Assembly (NCBI GenBank): GCA_902763155.1
Contig: CACWQS010000010.1
Location: forward strand, 1 to 38,795
Source of the DNA: an uncultured Pseudomonadota bacterium
GTDB lineage: Bacteria > Pseudomonadota > Alphaproteobacteria > RF32 > CAG-239
DNA: 38,795 bases
Direction: 5' to 3'
Shown: positions 19,828 through 29,192 of the stretch, one piece after another
Layout of the letters: each line of letters begins with the position of its first letter
How positions within the stretch are numbered: position 1 is the first letter of the stretch
Position numbers and translations under genes: made by a program
The notes under the pieces: model-generated
What the model saw: only the letters and a program-made list of their open reading frames with translations
Databases searched by the model: none
What the model was told of the DNA's origin: nothing

Positions 19828-21072
19828 GTGAATCGGAATACTATTGCGGCCTTAGATATCGGCTCTTCTAAAGTGTGCTGTATAATTGCACATGTAATGA
19901 AGGATAAGCGCTTAAAAATTGTCGGTTATGGTTACAACGCCTCTAAAGGTATAAAAAACGGGGTTATTACCGATATTAATCAGGCAACAATTTCTGTATG
20001 TAATGCGGTTGAAGATGCCGAGCAGAAGGCTAATGAACGCATTGACAGCGTTATTATCAATGTCTCAGGTTCCAAAACTTCAAGTTTATTGCAAAATACT
20101 TCAGTTTCTTTAAAGAAAAATCGGCCGGTTAATGTGGAAGATATAAACAAGCTTATTGCCAAAGGGACAAATAAGGTTAATGCCGGAGGCAATAATGAAA
20201 TTATCCATTGTGCGACTACTACCTATAAAATTGATAACGGGGAGGATGTGAAAGATCCGCTTAATATTTACGGTGAAGAATTATCTGTAAATATATTACT
20301 CGGAATGTATCCGTCCAATTTATATCGTAATTTATCATCGGTGGTGGAAGCCTCACATTTGGATATAGAAAATAAAGTGTTGACAGCTTACGCTTCCGGT
20401 TTGGCGTGTATGGTGGAAGATGAACGCGAATATGGTGCTACCATTATAGATATCGGTGGTGGAACTACCAGTATTGCCACATTTAAAAATGGTTTTCCTG
20501 TGGCCTTTTCGACTTTGCCGGTAGGAGGAATTAACATTACTCGCGATATTACCCAAGGTTTGACGACTTCTTTTGCTCATGCCGAAGATTTGAAAATCAG
20601 AAGCGGTTGTGCTTTCGGTGTTTCGCAAGATGAGTATGAAAATATTAATGTTTATCCTCTGGGCGAAGAAGATGATAGTTCCATTCGACAGATGCATCGT
20701 TCTGATTTGATTAAGATTATTGCGCCGCGCGTGGAAGAAATGTTTGAATTGATAAATAAAAAACTTGATGCTCACGGGCTTAGAGGACAACAAAACCATC
20801 GGGTGGTTTTGACCGGTGGCTGTAGCCAACTTCCGGGGATTCGGGCTGTGGCAAATTTAATATTGGATAAGCAAGTGCGTTTGGGTGGACCGCGTAATAT
20901 TACCGGTGTGCCGGAGCATTTGAATAATAATCCGATTTTTTCGACGGCTCTTGGGATGTTGTTGTTTGAAACAAATAATATGGAACGTAAACCAAAGAAA
21001 ACCATCACTCGTCCGGTCGGCGAGGGCGGTAAAATAGCAAAAATATTTAATTGGTTACGGCAAAATTCTTAA
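19828..21072 (+). CDS. ftsA: Cell division protein FtsA
   Basis: An actin-like ATPase that tethers FtsZ to the membrane. The 414-residue protein has the phosphate-1 motif AALDIGSSKVCC near the N-terminus, the phosphate-2 motif IIDIGGGTTSIATF (about residue 209), and VVLTGGCSQLPGI in the adenosine-binding part. The final KIAKIFNWLRQN is the amphipathic membrane-targeting helix. It uses a GTG start with GAGG seven bases upstream. Confidence 0.95.
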   Translation: MNRNTIAALDIGSSKVCCIIAHVMKDKRLKIVGYGYNASKGIKNGVITDINQATISVCNAVEDAEQKANERIDSVIINVSGSKTSSLLQNTSVSLKKNRPVNVEDINKLIAKGTNKVNAGGNNEIIHCATTTYKIDNGEDVKDPLNIYGEELSVNILLGMYPSNLYRNLSSVVEASHLDIENKVLTAYASGLACMVEDEREYGATIIDIGGGTTSIATFKNGFPVAFSTLPVGGINITRDITQGLTTSFAHAEDLKIRSGCAFGVSQDEYENINVYPLGEEDDSSIRQMHRSDLIKIIAPRVEEMFELINKKLDAHGLRGQQNHRVVLTGGCSQLPGIRAVANLILDKQVRLGGPRNITGVPEHLNNNPIFSTALGMLLFETNNMERKPKKTITRPVGEGGKIAKIFNWLRQNS

Positions 21073-21149
21073 AATTAGTAACTAAAACTTAATTTATTAC
21101 GATTATATAATAATATAAAAGTGTAATAAGCAAGACGGGAGATAAGTAT

Positions 21150-22910
21150 ATGTCTATAAAATTAGGAGTAGCAGAAAGTTCAGTTTCATACCTCAAGCCG
21201 CGTATTGCCGTGGTTGGTGTCGGTGGCGGCGGCGGTAATGCCGTTAATAATATGATTTCGCAAAATTTGGAAGGTGTTGATTTTATAGTAGCAAATACCG
21301 ATGCTCAAGCGTTGGCTCATTCCGCAGCTTCCCAAAAAATCCAGCTTGGTTTGGAAATTACCCAAGGTCTTGGAGCAGGCGCTCGTCCTGAGGTTGGTAA
21401 AATGGCGGCAGAAGAAGCCCGCGATAAAATTGCCGAAACATTGGAAGGTGTAAATATGGTATTCATTACGGCAGGTATGGGCGGAGGTACCGGTTCCGGT
21501 GCAGCTCCTGTTGTGGCGCATATTGCCAAAGAAAAGGGAATACTGACTGTCGGTGTGGTTACCAAGCCGTTTAGTTTTGAGGGTAAGAAACGTATGGAAA
21601 TTGCCGAAAGTGCTCTTGCCAATTTTACCAAAGAAGTTGATAGTATAATTATTATACCAAACCAAAATCTGTTTCGTATTGCCGATGAAAATACCACTTT
21701 GGCTGATGCGTTTAAATTAGCTGATAATGTCTTATATTCCGGTGTTCGTTCAATTACTGATTTAATGATGATGCCGGGGTTGATTAACCTTGATTTTGCC
21801 GATGTTAAAAATATTATGCAAGACAAGGGTAAGGCTATTATGGGAACCGGTGAAGCTGAGGGTAAAGGACGTGCTAAAGAAGCTGCCCGTCAAGCGCTTG
21901 CCAACCCGCTTTTAGATGATTGCTCAATGCTTGGCGCTAAGGGTGTTCTGATTAACATCACCGGTGGCACGGATATTACTTTGCCGGAGCTTGATGAGGC
22001 AGCCAATACCATCAAGGAAGAAGTAGGTGATGATGCTAATATTATCTTCGGTTCAAGTTTTGATGATAATTTATCGGGTAAGATTCGTGTTTCTATAGTA
22101 GTTACCGGTATTAACGATGAAAATTTACCAAAATTTGAAGCCCAAAAGGCACGAATAGAAGAGCCTTCATTGATTGATCAAAGTTATGACGACTCGACAT
22201 TTGTGCCGACTGTAATGCCGTCAATGGAAACTGTAAAAGCAGAAGTTGATTCGGAACCGGTAGCTTTTAGTGCGTCGGAATTTACACCGGCTTCTCCGGT
22301 TTCTTTTGAACAACCGGAAGAATCTGAAAAAGAAGAATTTGCATTTTCAACAGCCGATTTGCCGAGTTTTGGAGAACCTGAAGCGGTAGATTTTGATGAA
22401 CCGGAGGCTGTTCAAGAAGATGAAGATTTAATGCGTGATTTTGCAGGTTTGGATAAATCTGACGAACTGCCTGAAGTTCCGCAAGCATCAGCGTTATTTT
22501 CGGCTATTATGAAAAATAATAAAGAACCGGAAGATGATAATGTTGATATAGATTTTGATGTTTTATCCAATAAAGATGCCAATTTCTTCTCCAGCGCAAC
22601 TGCTATTCAAGATGTGCCGGTAAAGATGGAGGAAGAACCGGAGTTATTTAACGGTAATGATGTTTCGGCATTTCGTGATGAAAAGGTTGAAGAAACAACA
22701 CCTTCGGAACCGGAAGAAACTTCGGCATCTCGTCCGACATCGTTTATTGATCGTTTTATGGGAATTTCTCGTGCCCGTAAAAAAAATGCGGAAGAAAATA
22801 ATAAACATGAAGCTAAGTTTGAAGATGATATGATGCAAAAAACCGGAACCGATGATATTGAATTTTCCGGCGATGATTTGGATATCCCTTCATTCTTGCG
22901 TCGCAAGTAG
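21150..22910 (+). CDS. ftsZ: Cell division protein FtsZ
   Basis: The tubulin-like GTPase that forms the division ring. The globular part (about 1-322) has [13 protein letters not shown], the GTP-binding [13 protein letters not shown] (109-121) and the T7-loop segment [12 protein letters not shown] long, strongly acidic linker follows, about 250 residues rich in E, D, S and P. The C-terminal [11 protein letters not shown] (576-586) is the peptide that binds FtsA. At 586 residues it is far longer than the 383 of E. coli; extended linkers are known in alphaproteobacteria. A 77-bp AT-rich gap before it may carry its own promoter. Confidence 0.97.
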   Translation: MSIKLGVAESSVSYLKPRIAVVGVGGGGGNAVNNMISQNLEGVDFIVANTDAQALAHSAASQKIQLGLEITQGLGAGARPEVGKMAAEEARDKIAETLEGVNMVFITAGMGGGTGSGAAPVVAHIAKEKGILTVGVVTKPFSFEGKKRMEIAESALANFTKEVDSIIIIPNQNLFRIADENTTLADAFKLADNVLYSGVRSITDLMMMPGLINLDFADVKNIMQDKGKAIMGTGEAEGKGRAKEAARQALANPLLDDCSMLGAKGVLINITGGTDITLPELDEAANTIKEEVGDDANIIFGSSFDDNLSGKIRVSIVVTGINDENLPKFEAQKARIEEPSLIDQSYDDSTFVPTVMPSMETVKAEVDSEPVAFSASEFTPASPVSFEQPEESEKEEFAFSTADLPSFGEPEAVDFDEPEAVQEDEDLMRDFAGLDKSDELPEVPQASALFSAIMKNNKEPEDDNVDIDFDVLSNKDANFFSSATAIQDVPVKMEEEPELFNGNDVSAFRDEKVEETTPSEPEETSASRPTSFIDRFMGISRARKKNAEENNKHEAKFEDDMMQKTGTDDIEFSGDDLDIPSFLRRK

Positions 22911-22934
22911 AAATATATGCGAAAGATTAACCTG

Positions 22935-22965
22935 AAATGTCGGTAGCAATGCCGACATTTTGCTT
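22935..22965 (+). terminator. Terminator after ftsZ
   Basis: AAATGTCGG and CCGACATTT form a 9-bp stem with a short loop, followed by TGCTTTT. It closes the division cluster. From 22966 to 23144 the sequence is AT-rich with no gene. Confidence 0.8.
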
Positions 22966-23144
22966 TTATCAATAATGTATATTAAAATATATTCTTTCAT
23001 AATCTTAAATATTTATACACTTTTTATAGTTTAAAATGTTACAAAAATATGAAAATTTGCCGATGTTTTATTTTGCATATGGTATTTTCATAGGCGTTAT
23101 GTTAAGATTAAGCATAGTGTAATGCTGCAACGGAGACTATTGGT

Positions 23145-23987
23145 ATGTATATATGGATATTGCTGGCAACGATTATGGTGGCATTGAGCTTCTTTAATCT
23201 GTCGCCGCGCCAAGATAAGGAAAATTCTTTCAGCGAAATAAAAGTCGCTTCCATAGTGTCACGTTTTAAGGTGGAAAATTTGGCTGTAGCCCGCTATTTG
23301 CAATGTGATACTATTTTGCGTTTGCATACCAATAATTGGGACGCTTCTGCACCTCCGTATTCAATCGATATAAAACAAGCGGATCCTTTTAATTTTAAAA
23401 CTGCATATCAAGGGATTAATTATCCTTCCTTACAAGAAGTTTTGCCAATTGGCTATAAGGCAAACGAAGCCTCTTTGAGTGCCAAGCATTATTTGTATTG
23501 TATGGATAGACAACTTGAAGTAGCCGGAGCACAACAGCTTGACGAGTGTCGTTTCGGTTCGGCTCAATATCCGACCTATGTGGTTTCTTTTGCTCAAATA
23601 CCGGACAGATGGTTGTCTAAAGATGGTAGTAATACTCCTTTGCCGGCATTTGTGCAGTTTTTGAGTGATAAATCTCATTTTGGCGGTATAGCAGGATATA
23701 CGGAATGTGATGCTGATTATACATGTAAATTAAAAGGCGGAGGGGCTCGTCATCTTGTTGCTGATATTGATGATGATACCAAAGTAAGTGAAGGGATCAG
23801 TGTTAATTTAATAGATAGTAACTCGACTATTTGGCAAAATACGAAGTTTAGGGAATTATGCGGACAAAATAAACCATGCATGTTTATGTATCGAAAAATG
23901 CCTACTACCGATGAAAAGGCTTATTGCCGCAAGATTTTTCACGATGTTTGGAATTCTGAAGCCGCTACCGGAGGCGCAACAGAATAA
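23145..23987 (+). CDS. Membrane-anchored protein paired with the giant pilin
   Basis: A 280-residue protein with a hydrophobic N-terminus (residues 1-20, MYIWILLATIMVALSFFNLS), then an amphipathic helix (FSEIKVASIVSRFKVENLAV) and a globular part with at least seven cysteines likely to be disulphide-bonded. The layout recalls minor pseudopilins, but the prepilin peptidase site and Glu5 are missing. GGAG lies nine bases before the ATG. It precedes the giant pilin-like gene by 19 bp in the same direction, so the two are probably one operon and act together at the cell surface. No named family is recognised. Confidence 0.75.
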   Translation: MYIWILLATIMVALSFFNLSPRQDKENSFSEIKVASIVSRFKVENLAVARYLQCDTILRLHTNNWDASAPPYSIDIKQADPFNFKTAYQGINYPSLQEVLPIGYKANEASLSAKHYLYCMDRQLEVAGAQQLDECRFGSAQYPTYVVSFAQIPDRWLSKDGSNTPLPAFVQFLSDKSHFGGIAGYTECDADYTCKLKGGGARHLVADIDDDTKVSEGISVNLIDSNSTIWQNTKFRELCGQNKPCMFMYRKMPTTDEKAYCRKIFHDVWNSEAATGGATE

Positions 23988-24006
23988 GTTATTAAGGAGA
24001 ACGACC

Positions 24007-27000
24007 ATGAAAAAAACGAATAAAACAGCAAAGTTAATGCAACAAGGCGGTTTGATGATTGAAGCCTTGGCTATGCTTGGCTTGATTGCCGTTGTTACCC
24101 CGACGATGTATAAAAAGTCGGCGGAACGCACCTTGGAAGTGGAAGATATAAATACTGCAACTACCGTGCGCACCTATATGAATGCGGCTGAAGCTTATAT
24201 TGCCAATAATTACGGCGATTTGATGACCAATGTGTTCTCCGAACCGGATCCCAATAACCCGAACAAAAGGATTCCTAAAGCCAATGGGACTGTTTATACA
24301 GTAGCTAATGACGCTTTAGAGGAGTATTTACCATATAAATTTTCTACCAATCGTTCTCTTTATGACTATAACACTCCGCAAATTCGTATCGTTAATAACG
24401 GCACAAACCTCACGGCATTTGCTCTGTTTCCAGCCAAGCAAGATGCAGCCGGAGGTATCGGTCAGGAACGGACATCTCGCATTGCCTCACTTATCGGCGC
24501 AAACGGCGGTTATATGCCGGATGCTACCACGGCACGCGGGGTTGGCGGTTTATGGAATTTAGATGCTGATGCTATGAATAGCATTTTTGCCGGTGTTGAT
24601 CATAATACTTATTCTTTGGTAGCGGCTAGTTCAAATGTTATCAGTGATGTTAATGGTGGTGAGCTTGATAATGATAAATATCTGCAGCGCACTTTGGAAG
24701 GGAATCCTAATGATCCGGCAAGCTATGCCAACCAGTTATGGCGCAATACTATGCATACGGATTTGTATATGGGAAATCATCTGCCCGGGGAAACTCAATC
24801 TATTGCTTCTACATTAGAAGGGAGAAACAGTATTCGAGATGTAAGAAGTTTGATTATAGGAGCTGAAAAAGCACCGATGAAAACAGAAGGTACTGGAACA
24901 AGTGTCGTAACCAGTGAATCAAAAAACAATGGTTTATATATTGCCGGAACAGATGGTAGCGACTATGCCGATGCCTATATTGGTGGCGCTTTGCGTGCCA
25001 CGGCAGAACAATTTGTGGTCACATCAAGAGGAAAATTTAATCGCACGGAAAGTGAAACAGCCATACCGCAAATGGTGTTTGGTAAAAACGGCACGGAATA
25101 TAATTTTGAAGTTGATGAAAACGGCGATATTCATGATTTTGGCCATCAGGGCGAATTGTTTAACAAATTTAAAAATGAAAACGATAATGTTGTAGATATT
25201 GCCGATAATGTGATTGAAATCAGTAATCCTAACGGCATTTTGAATATGCATATTATGGATGATAGCACTTTCCATGTTTATCAGAATATCAACGGAGAAG
25301 GTGTTGCTACCGATATGCAAGCAGATATTATGAGTAATGGTTACAAGGGAGATTATAATACAGAGGATAAAGATTCGCTTGGTAATGATATAGGTCCTAA
25401 ATATGGTGCCGGTAAAGAACCGAAATTTCCGGTTCGTGTCGGTTCAAATATGAAAGTTGAAGGTATAATGGCAGCCGGTCAGGTAGACACTCAATTATTA
25501 CGTACAGCCACCCTTACCACAGGTTCAGATAAAATTGATGATGATTATAAATGGCTTGATGTTGATAAAAACGGCATCAGAATGCGTGATCCTGCCGGTC
25601 GCACAATGAAAGATACCGGGGAAAACGTACTTACGAATGTTGGTGATCGTACTTCATTGGTTGTTGATAAAGAAAAAATTGCCATGCGTGTAGGAGCTTC
25701 TTCGGCAACGCATATCAATTCTTCTACTGGTTTTGACGGACACCCGACACAGTTTGTAATGCGTTCGACAGATGGAACTAATACTATTTCTAAAATGTCC
25801 GGTCAGGCACATGAGATTGGCTTTAATGCTACAGATATGGATGGAGCTCCTGGGTATGTTCAAACACGCAACAGTAAAGTGCAAATTATGGTAGGAAGCG
25901 AAGGTGTAACAACCGGTGAAGGCGATGAAGCTACAACTTCTTATACAGGAGAAATTAAATTTAGTGGTTTCAATTCCTCAGGTAGTTCTAGTATAAATGC
26001 CAATTATCGTGTACGCCAATCTGGTGGACATATGGATTTGGAACGTGCAAATCTTAGAGTAATAGATGAAAATAATAATCAAGTTTTCTCTGTCCGCGGT
26101 AACAAACTTAAAGAGAATAATAAATACGATAATTCTTATACTAATGGCAAAGAAGGGACCAGTATTGATTATCATATTGCAGCTCACGGTAATACTTTGT
26201 TTACAAGTAATAGTGGTGAAAAAGTTGGTACTGAGGCTCGCGGCGAGATAAAATACCTGTCGGTAGGTAAATATAATTCCGATGCCGGCGTTAGTATTAT
26301 GGCAAATGGTAAAAAGAGCAGTGAAGCTGTTAAAAATGTTTTAGTGATTGATCAAACTGAAGATATTAGCTCGACTGCATTACCTGATGCTTCTATTACC
26401 TTGAAGCAATATACATCGGAAGGAACAAGCAGTACCACGATAAGTAAGTCTCCTAACAAAGGAGAACCTGGGACAGTTTATATTCGTAAAGGTATGGTTG
26501 ATATTGTTAGTGAGGGTAATAAAGAAGCTAATAAAGAATATTTGGCTCACGAAGGTTCCGGTGTTGTTAGAGCCGCTCGTTTTGTGGCTAATAATGTAGA
26601 TAGTAATGGTGCTGCCTATTCTGTGCCGACTAAACTCACAGCTACTGAATTTAATCTGTATAACGACTCATCTCACAGAACTCGTTATGATACATATATG
26701 GTAAATCCGGCCTATACTTCGGTGATGAATGATATCAAATTGGTGTCTCGTGGCGGTGCTCGCTTAAGCGATGTTTTACCGGATTTTATTAACAAAGGTA
26801 TTTATGTGGCAAATAATACCAATACCAATTTCCCGACTTTTAGCGGTTGGAGTAGTATTACTTATAGCACAGCAGCTGATAAGGCTGAGGTAACGCCTTA
26901 TTTAGGTGGTGTTCCGGCGCCGCAGTGTCCTCCGGGATACGGACGTGTAATTACCGTGGCACCGGTTGGTTTTAAAATGGCGCAAGCCGGTGGTATTGAA

Positions 27001-27837
27001 CACAACGGTAGCAAATTTAAGGTCAGAGAAGACCAGATGGGTCCTGCTAATGCATTTAAATCTAAGAGTTCTTATGAAGCTGCTGTAAAAAAATTTGAAT
27101 ATGACAGCAATGGTAAACGTGAAGCTGACAACTATGTTCCGGCTTATAACAAGTTGCGTAGCGGATTAGAGGGACAAGGGACACTGCATATGGATGCAAC
27201 TTTGCCAGATATGGCGTGGTCAGAAAATTCGACCGGTGCCAGCGGTACCATAAAAGGTGTTCATGTTAATACCGATTTTAGTGTAACATCCATGTCTAAC
27301 AACTTCCCTATTAAGATGTGTGACCAAACTCAGAGCACTACCGATGGCACAGGTTGCACTCTATTAGATACTTATGTTTTATCTTCTAACAATAAAGATA
27401 GTTTTAAGCCGGTTTTGTTCCAGCAAAGTACCTATTTGAAAACTTTAGTGGTGCCGCTGTGCAGTGGTTCATCTTCCGATTATGGGCAAACCTGTAAAGG
27501 TGAGGGTAACTATACTCAAGGTTGGGCAGTATTGATGGGATTTATTTATCCCAAGAGCCAATATCAAGGGGTGATCGATTCGATTGGAGCTAAAGCTTTG
27601 GCTTCGGATTCCGGTACTAGCGAGACTTGGTATTGGAATCTGTTTCCGGTGCTGAAAGGATCACTTGAAGCGTATGCTACCGTCTATTGTTTCTACGATC
27701 GCACTAATATATATGGTGGATATAATAGCGCAGATGGCTACAATTATATGAACGCAGCAACATCATTTAAGCCAAACGATACTTCTCGTCGCGAAAAGCT
27801 TAACGATCCAACACTTAAGTATAACGAACTTTGGTAA
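24007..27837 (+). CDS. Giant pilin-like adhesin, PilV/shufflon type
   Basis: A 1276-residue protein with a type IV prepilin N-terminus: a basic leader, the cleavage region QGG followed by LMIEALAMLGLIAVVTP with Glu at +5 (LMIE offset by one), and the stem helix MNAAEAYIANNYGDLM. This resembles the conserved N-terminal domain of PilV, the tip adhesin of conjugative thin pili. The remaining 1100 residues are glycine- and asparagine-rich beta segments like phage tail fibres or trimeric adhesins. From about residue 977 a cysteine-bearing C-terminal region opens with PAPQCPPGYGRV. The start at ATG 24007 has AAGGAG upstream; the frame is open from 23911. No pilus assembly genes and no recombinase are in the window. 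Confidence 0.75.
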   Translation: MKKTNKTAKLMQQGGLMIEALAMLGLIAVVTPTMYKKSAERTLEVEDINTATTVRTYMNAAEAYIANNYGDLMTNVFSEPDPNNPNKRIPKANGTVYTVANDALEEYLPYKFSTNRSLYDYNTPQIRIVNNGTNLTAFALFPAKQDAAGGIGQERTSRIASLIGANGGYMPDATTARGVGGLWNLDADAMNSIFAGVDHNTYSLVAASSNVISDVNGGELDNDKYLQRTLEGNPNDPASYANQLWRNTMHTDLYMGNHLPGETQSIASTLEGRNSIRDVRSLIIGAEKAPMKTEGTGTSVVTSESKNNGLYIAGTDGSDYADAYIGGALRATAEQFVVTSRGKFNRTESETAIPQMVFGKNGTEYNFEVDENGDIHDFGHQGELFNKFKNENDNVVDIADNVIEISNPNGILNMHIMDDSTFHVYQNINGEGVATDMQADIMSNGYKGDYNTEDKDSLGNDIGPKYGAGKEPKFPVRVGSNMKVEGIMAAGQVDTQLLRTATLTTGSDKIDDDYKWLDVDKNGIRMRDPAGRTMKDTGENVLTNVGDRTSLVVDKEKIAMRVGASSATHINSSTGFDGHPTQFVMRSTDGTNTISKMSGQAHEIGFNATDMDGAPGYVQTRNSKVQIMVGSEGVTTGEGDEATTSYTGEIKFSGFNSSGSSSINANYRVRQSGGHMDLERANLRVIDENNNQVFSVRGNKLKENNKYDNSYTNGKEGTSIDYHIAAHGNTLFTSNSGEKVGTEARGEIKYLSVGKYNSDAGVSIMANGKKSSEAVKNVLVIDQTEDISSTALPDASITLKQYTSEGTSSTTISKSPNKGEPGTVYIRKGMVDIVSEGNKEANKEYLAHEGSGVVRAARFVANNVDSNGAAYSVPTKLTATEFNLYNDSSHRTRYDTYMVNPAYTSVMNDIKLVSRGGARLSDVLPDFINKGIYVANNTNTNFPTFSGWSSITYSTAADKAEVTPYLGGVPAPQCPPGYGRVITVAPVGFKMAQAGGIEHNGSKFKVREDQMGPANAFKSKSSYEAAVKKFEYDSNGKREADNYVPAYNKLRSGLEGQGTLHMDATLPDMAWSENSTGASGTIKGVHVNTDFSVTSMSNNFPIKMCDQTQSTTDGTGCTLLDTYVLSSNNKDSFKPVLFQQSTYLKTLVVPLCSGSSSDYGQTCKGEGNYTQGWAVLMGFIYPKSQYQGVIDSIGAKALASDSGTSETWYWNLFPVLKGSLEAYATVYCFYDRTNIYGGYNSADGYNYMNAATSFKPNDTSRREKLNDPTLKYNELW

Positions 27838-27876
27838 TATAAGATGAAAAAATAAACGTTATTGCGAGCTTTTTTT

Positions 27877-27973
27877 CCACGTCATAGCGAACTTTTGAGA
27901 ATGAAAAGCCTATGCAATAGGCTGATTTTTCCAAACGCAGTGCAAGAAAAATCCATTCTCAATTCGTGTGGCT
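27877..27973 (-). repeat. Dispersed palindromic element, copy B (inverted)
   Basis: The reverse complement of 4-100, with only a handful of differences over about 97 bp. The hairpin AGCCTA/TAGGCT replaces AGCCAA/TTGGCT of the other copy, a change on both sides of the stem. It starts 39 bp after the giant pilin gene. Next to it, 27855-27868 and 28097-28160 hold further short GATGACGTGG- and ATTGCGAGC-like repeats, so this gap is a repeat cluster. Confidence 0.8.
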
Positions 27974-28177
27974 ATCTAGGAAAAATTAGCTATATAAATT
28001 TTGGATTACTTTGCCGAAGAAAGATTACATATTTTTATCGCCAAGGCTCCAAAATATGGCGCTTTTCTGAAGAAATACGCACTAATCTTTCAAGCTCGTA
28101 ATGACGTTCTTTATTCTGCTCGACCTCGCCACGTCGCTAAAGCTCCTCGCGATGACGTGGAAACAGAAAGGAAATAC

Positions 28178-28471
28178 GTGTTAGACCAATCGTATGTATA
28201 TATACTTTTCAGTAGAAAAAAATGGTGCACTGTATGTTGGTGTGACATCTGATTTAATTAAAAGAATTTATGAACACAAAAATAAGATTAAAGTAGGATA
28301 TGCGGAAAGGTTTAATATAAATAAATTATGATACTATGAAATATTTCAAGACATTACATTAGCTATAAAACGTGAAAAACAACTAAAATCAGGTTCTAAA
28401 CAGAAAAACTTGATTTGATTAATTCAATGAATCCGGAGTAGCGTGATTTATACGAAGATATATGTAAATGA
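28178..28471 (+). pseudogene. Decayed GIY-YIG nuclease-like gene
   Basis: Pieces of a small GIY-YIG superfamily protein can be read across frames: SYVYILFS, then after a frameshift near 28222 NGALYVGVTSDLIKRIYEHK, then EIFQDITLAIKREKQLKSGS, and after a second frameshift LDLINSMNPE followed by RDLYEDI. Two in-frame stops interrupt it, one a TAG where the family has Trp (NPEW). The intact family is about 90 residues, single-domain, with an unclear cellular role. The gene is dead unless the sequence has errors. It sits beside repeats, as such genes often do. Confidence 0.8.
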
Positions 28472-28594
28472 CTCATCTGTGTCATTTTCTCGCTTAACGT
28501 AGTCAAGAAATTTTTTCGCTTATTGATATATACTTTAGTGCAGGTATCATTTAAATGTTTGATTTAGCGTTTATATGTTTTAGCGGAGGTAACA

Positions 28595-28786
28595 ATGCAA
28601 AACACGCAAATCGCTAATTACATATTATTTGATTTGGAACAAAAGCGTAAATTGCCGCTCAATTTCGACGTTAGCAGTCAGGTTATCAGCGAGGTCGTTG
28701 AGGGTTGGAATCAAAATATTTATGTGGTGCCGAAACAGGCCGTTAAATTATTTCATAAAGATATAAAAAAATATGTTTTAATGTAA
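28595..28786 (+). CDS. Small unknown protein, 63 aa
   Basis: A 63-residue protein, not hydrophobic, with a lysine-rich C-terminus. No domain is recognised. The best support is a strong GGAGG ribosome binding site six bases before the ATG. Nothing in the surroundings suggests a role. Function unknown. Confidence 0.5.
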   Translation: MQNTQIANYILFDLEQKRKLPLNFDVSSQVISEVVEGWNQNIYVVPKQAVKLFHKDIKKYVLM

Positions 28787-28919
28787 AAGATAAGTATTCC
28801 GACTCGCTATTTTTCAGTCGTTTGGTCTGTCAATATAGCCTTGTTTGCATATTTATAAATTTTCAAAAATACCTATATCTTCAGTATCGCTTAATTATTG
28901 GAATAAGGAAATTGAAAAT

Positions 28920-29186
28920 ATGCGACAGATAAAAGAAAATGAAAAAGTCAAATTGGAAGATAATCTGTTCTTTGCCGGAACCATATATGATAGCTTTGAA
29001 GCCTTAGAGGAGGCGATGGGAAAATTGCAATTAGAAAAGCCTTTGTTTTTGGTATATCTGGCTAAGAAGGCGTTTGCCGAAGAGGTTTTTAAAGCTGCCG
29101 GAGAAGAATTTGAATCACCGGAGCCGGAAACATTGCCCATGTCGGGAATTATTTTAAATGATCGCTATTTTCAACACCTTCAATAA
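28920..29186 (+). CDS. Small unknown protein, 88 aa
   Basis: An 88-residue acidic protein (MRQIKENEKVKLEDNLFF...) with two helical stretches and a conserved-looking end, SGIILNDRYFQHLQ. The frame is open from a TTG at 28845, but ATG 28920 has TAAGGA about 11 bases upstream and gives a more ordinary N-terminus. It converges on the secreted protein gene with a gap of 6 bp. Function unknown. Confidence 0.5.
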   Translation: MRQIKENEKVKLEDNLFFAGTIYDSFEALEEAMGKLQLEKPLFLVYLAKKAFAEEVFKAAGEEFESPEPETLPMSGIILNDRYFQHLQ

Positions 29187-29192
29187 GATATA

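Noticed and set aside
27838..27990. The repeat after the giant pilin as a shufflon recombination site
   Set aside because: A shufflon needs several inverted sites within the C-terminal coding region and a recombinase. Here there is one site outside the gene, its partner is 28 kb away, and no recombinase gene is present.
28001..28252. An 83-codon frame spanning the repeat cluster
   Set aside because: Its last part is the start of the decayed GIY-YIG gene, and the rest is repeat sequence. It is not an independent gene.
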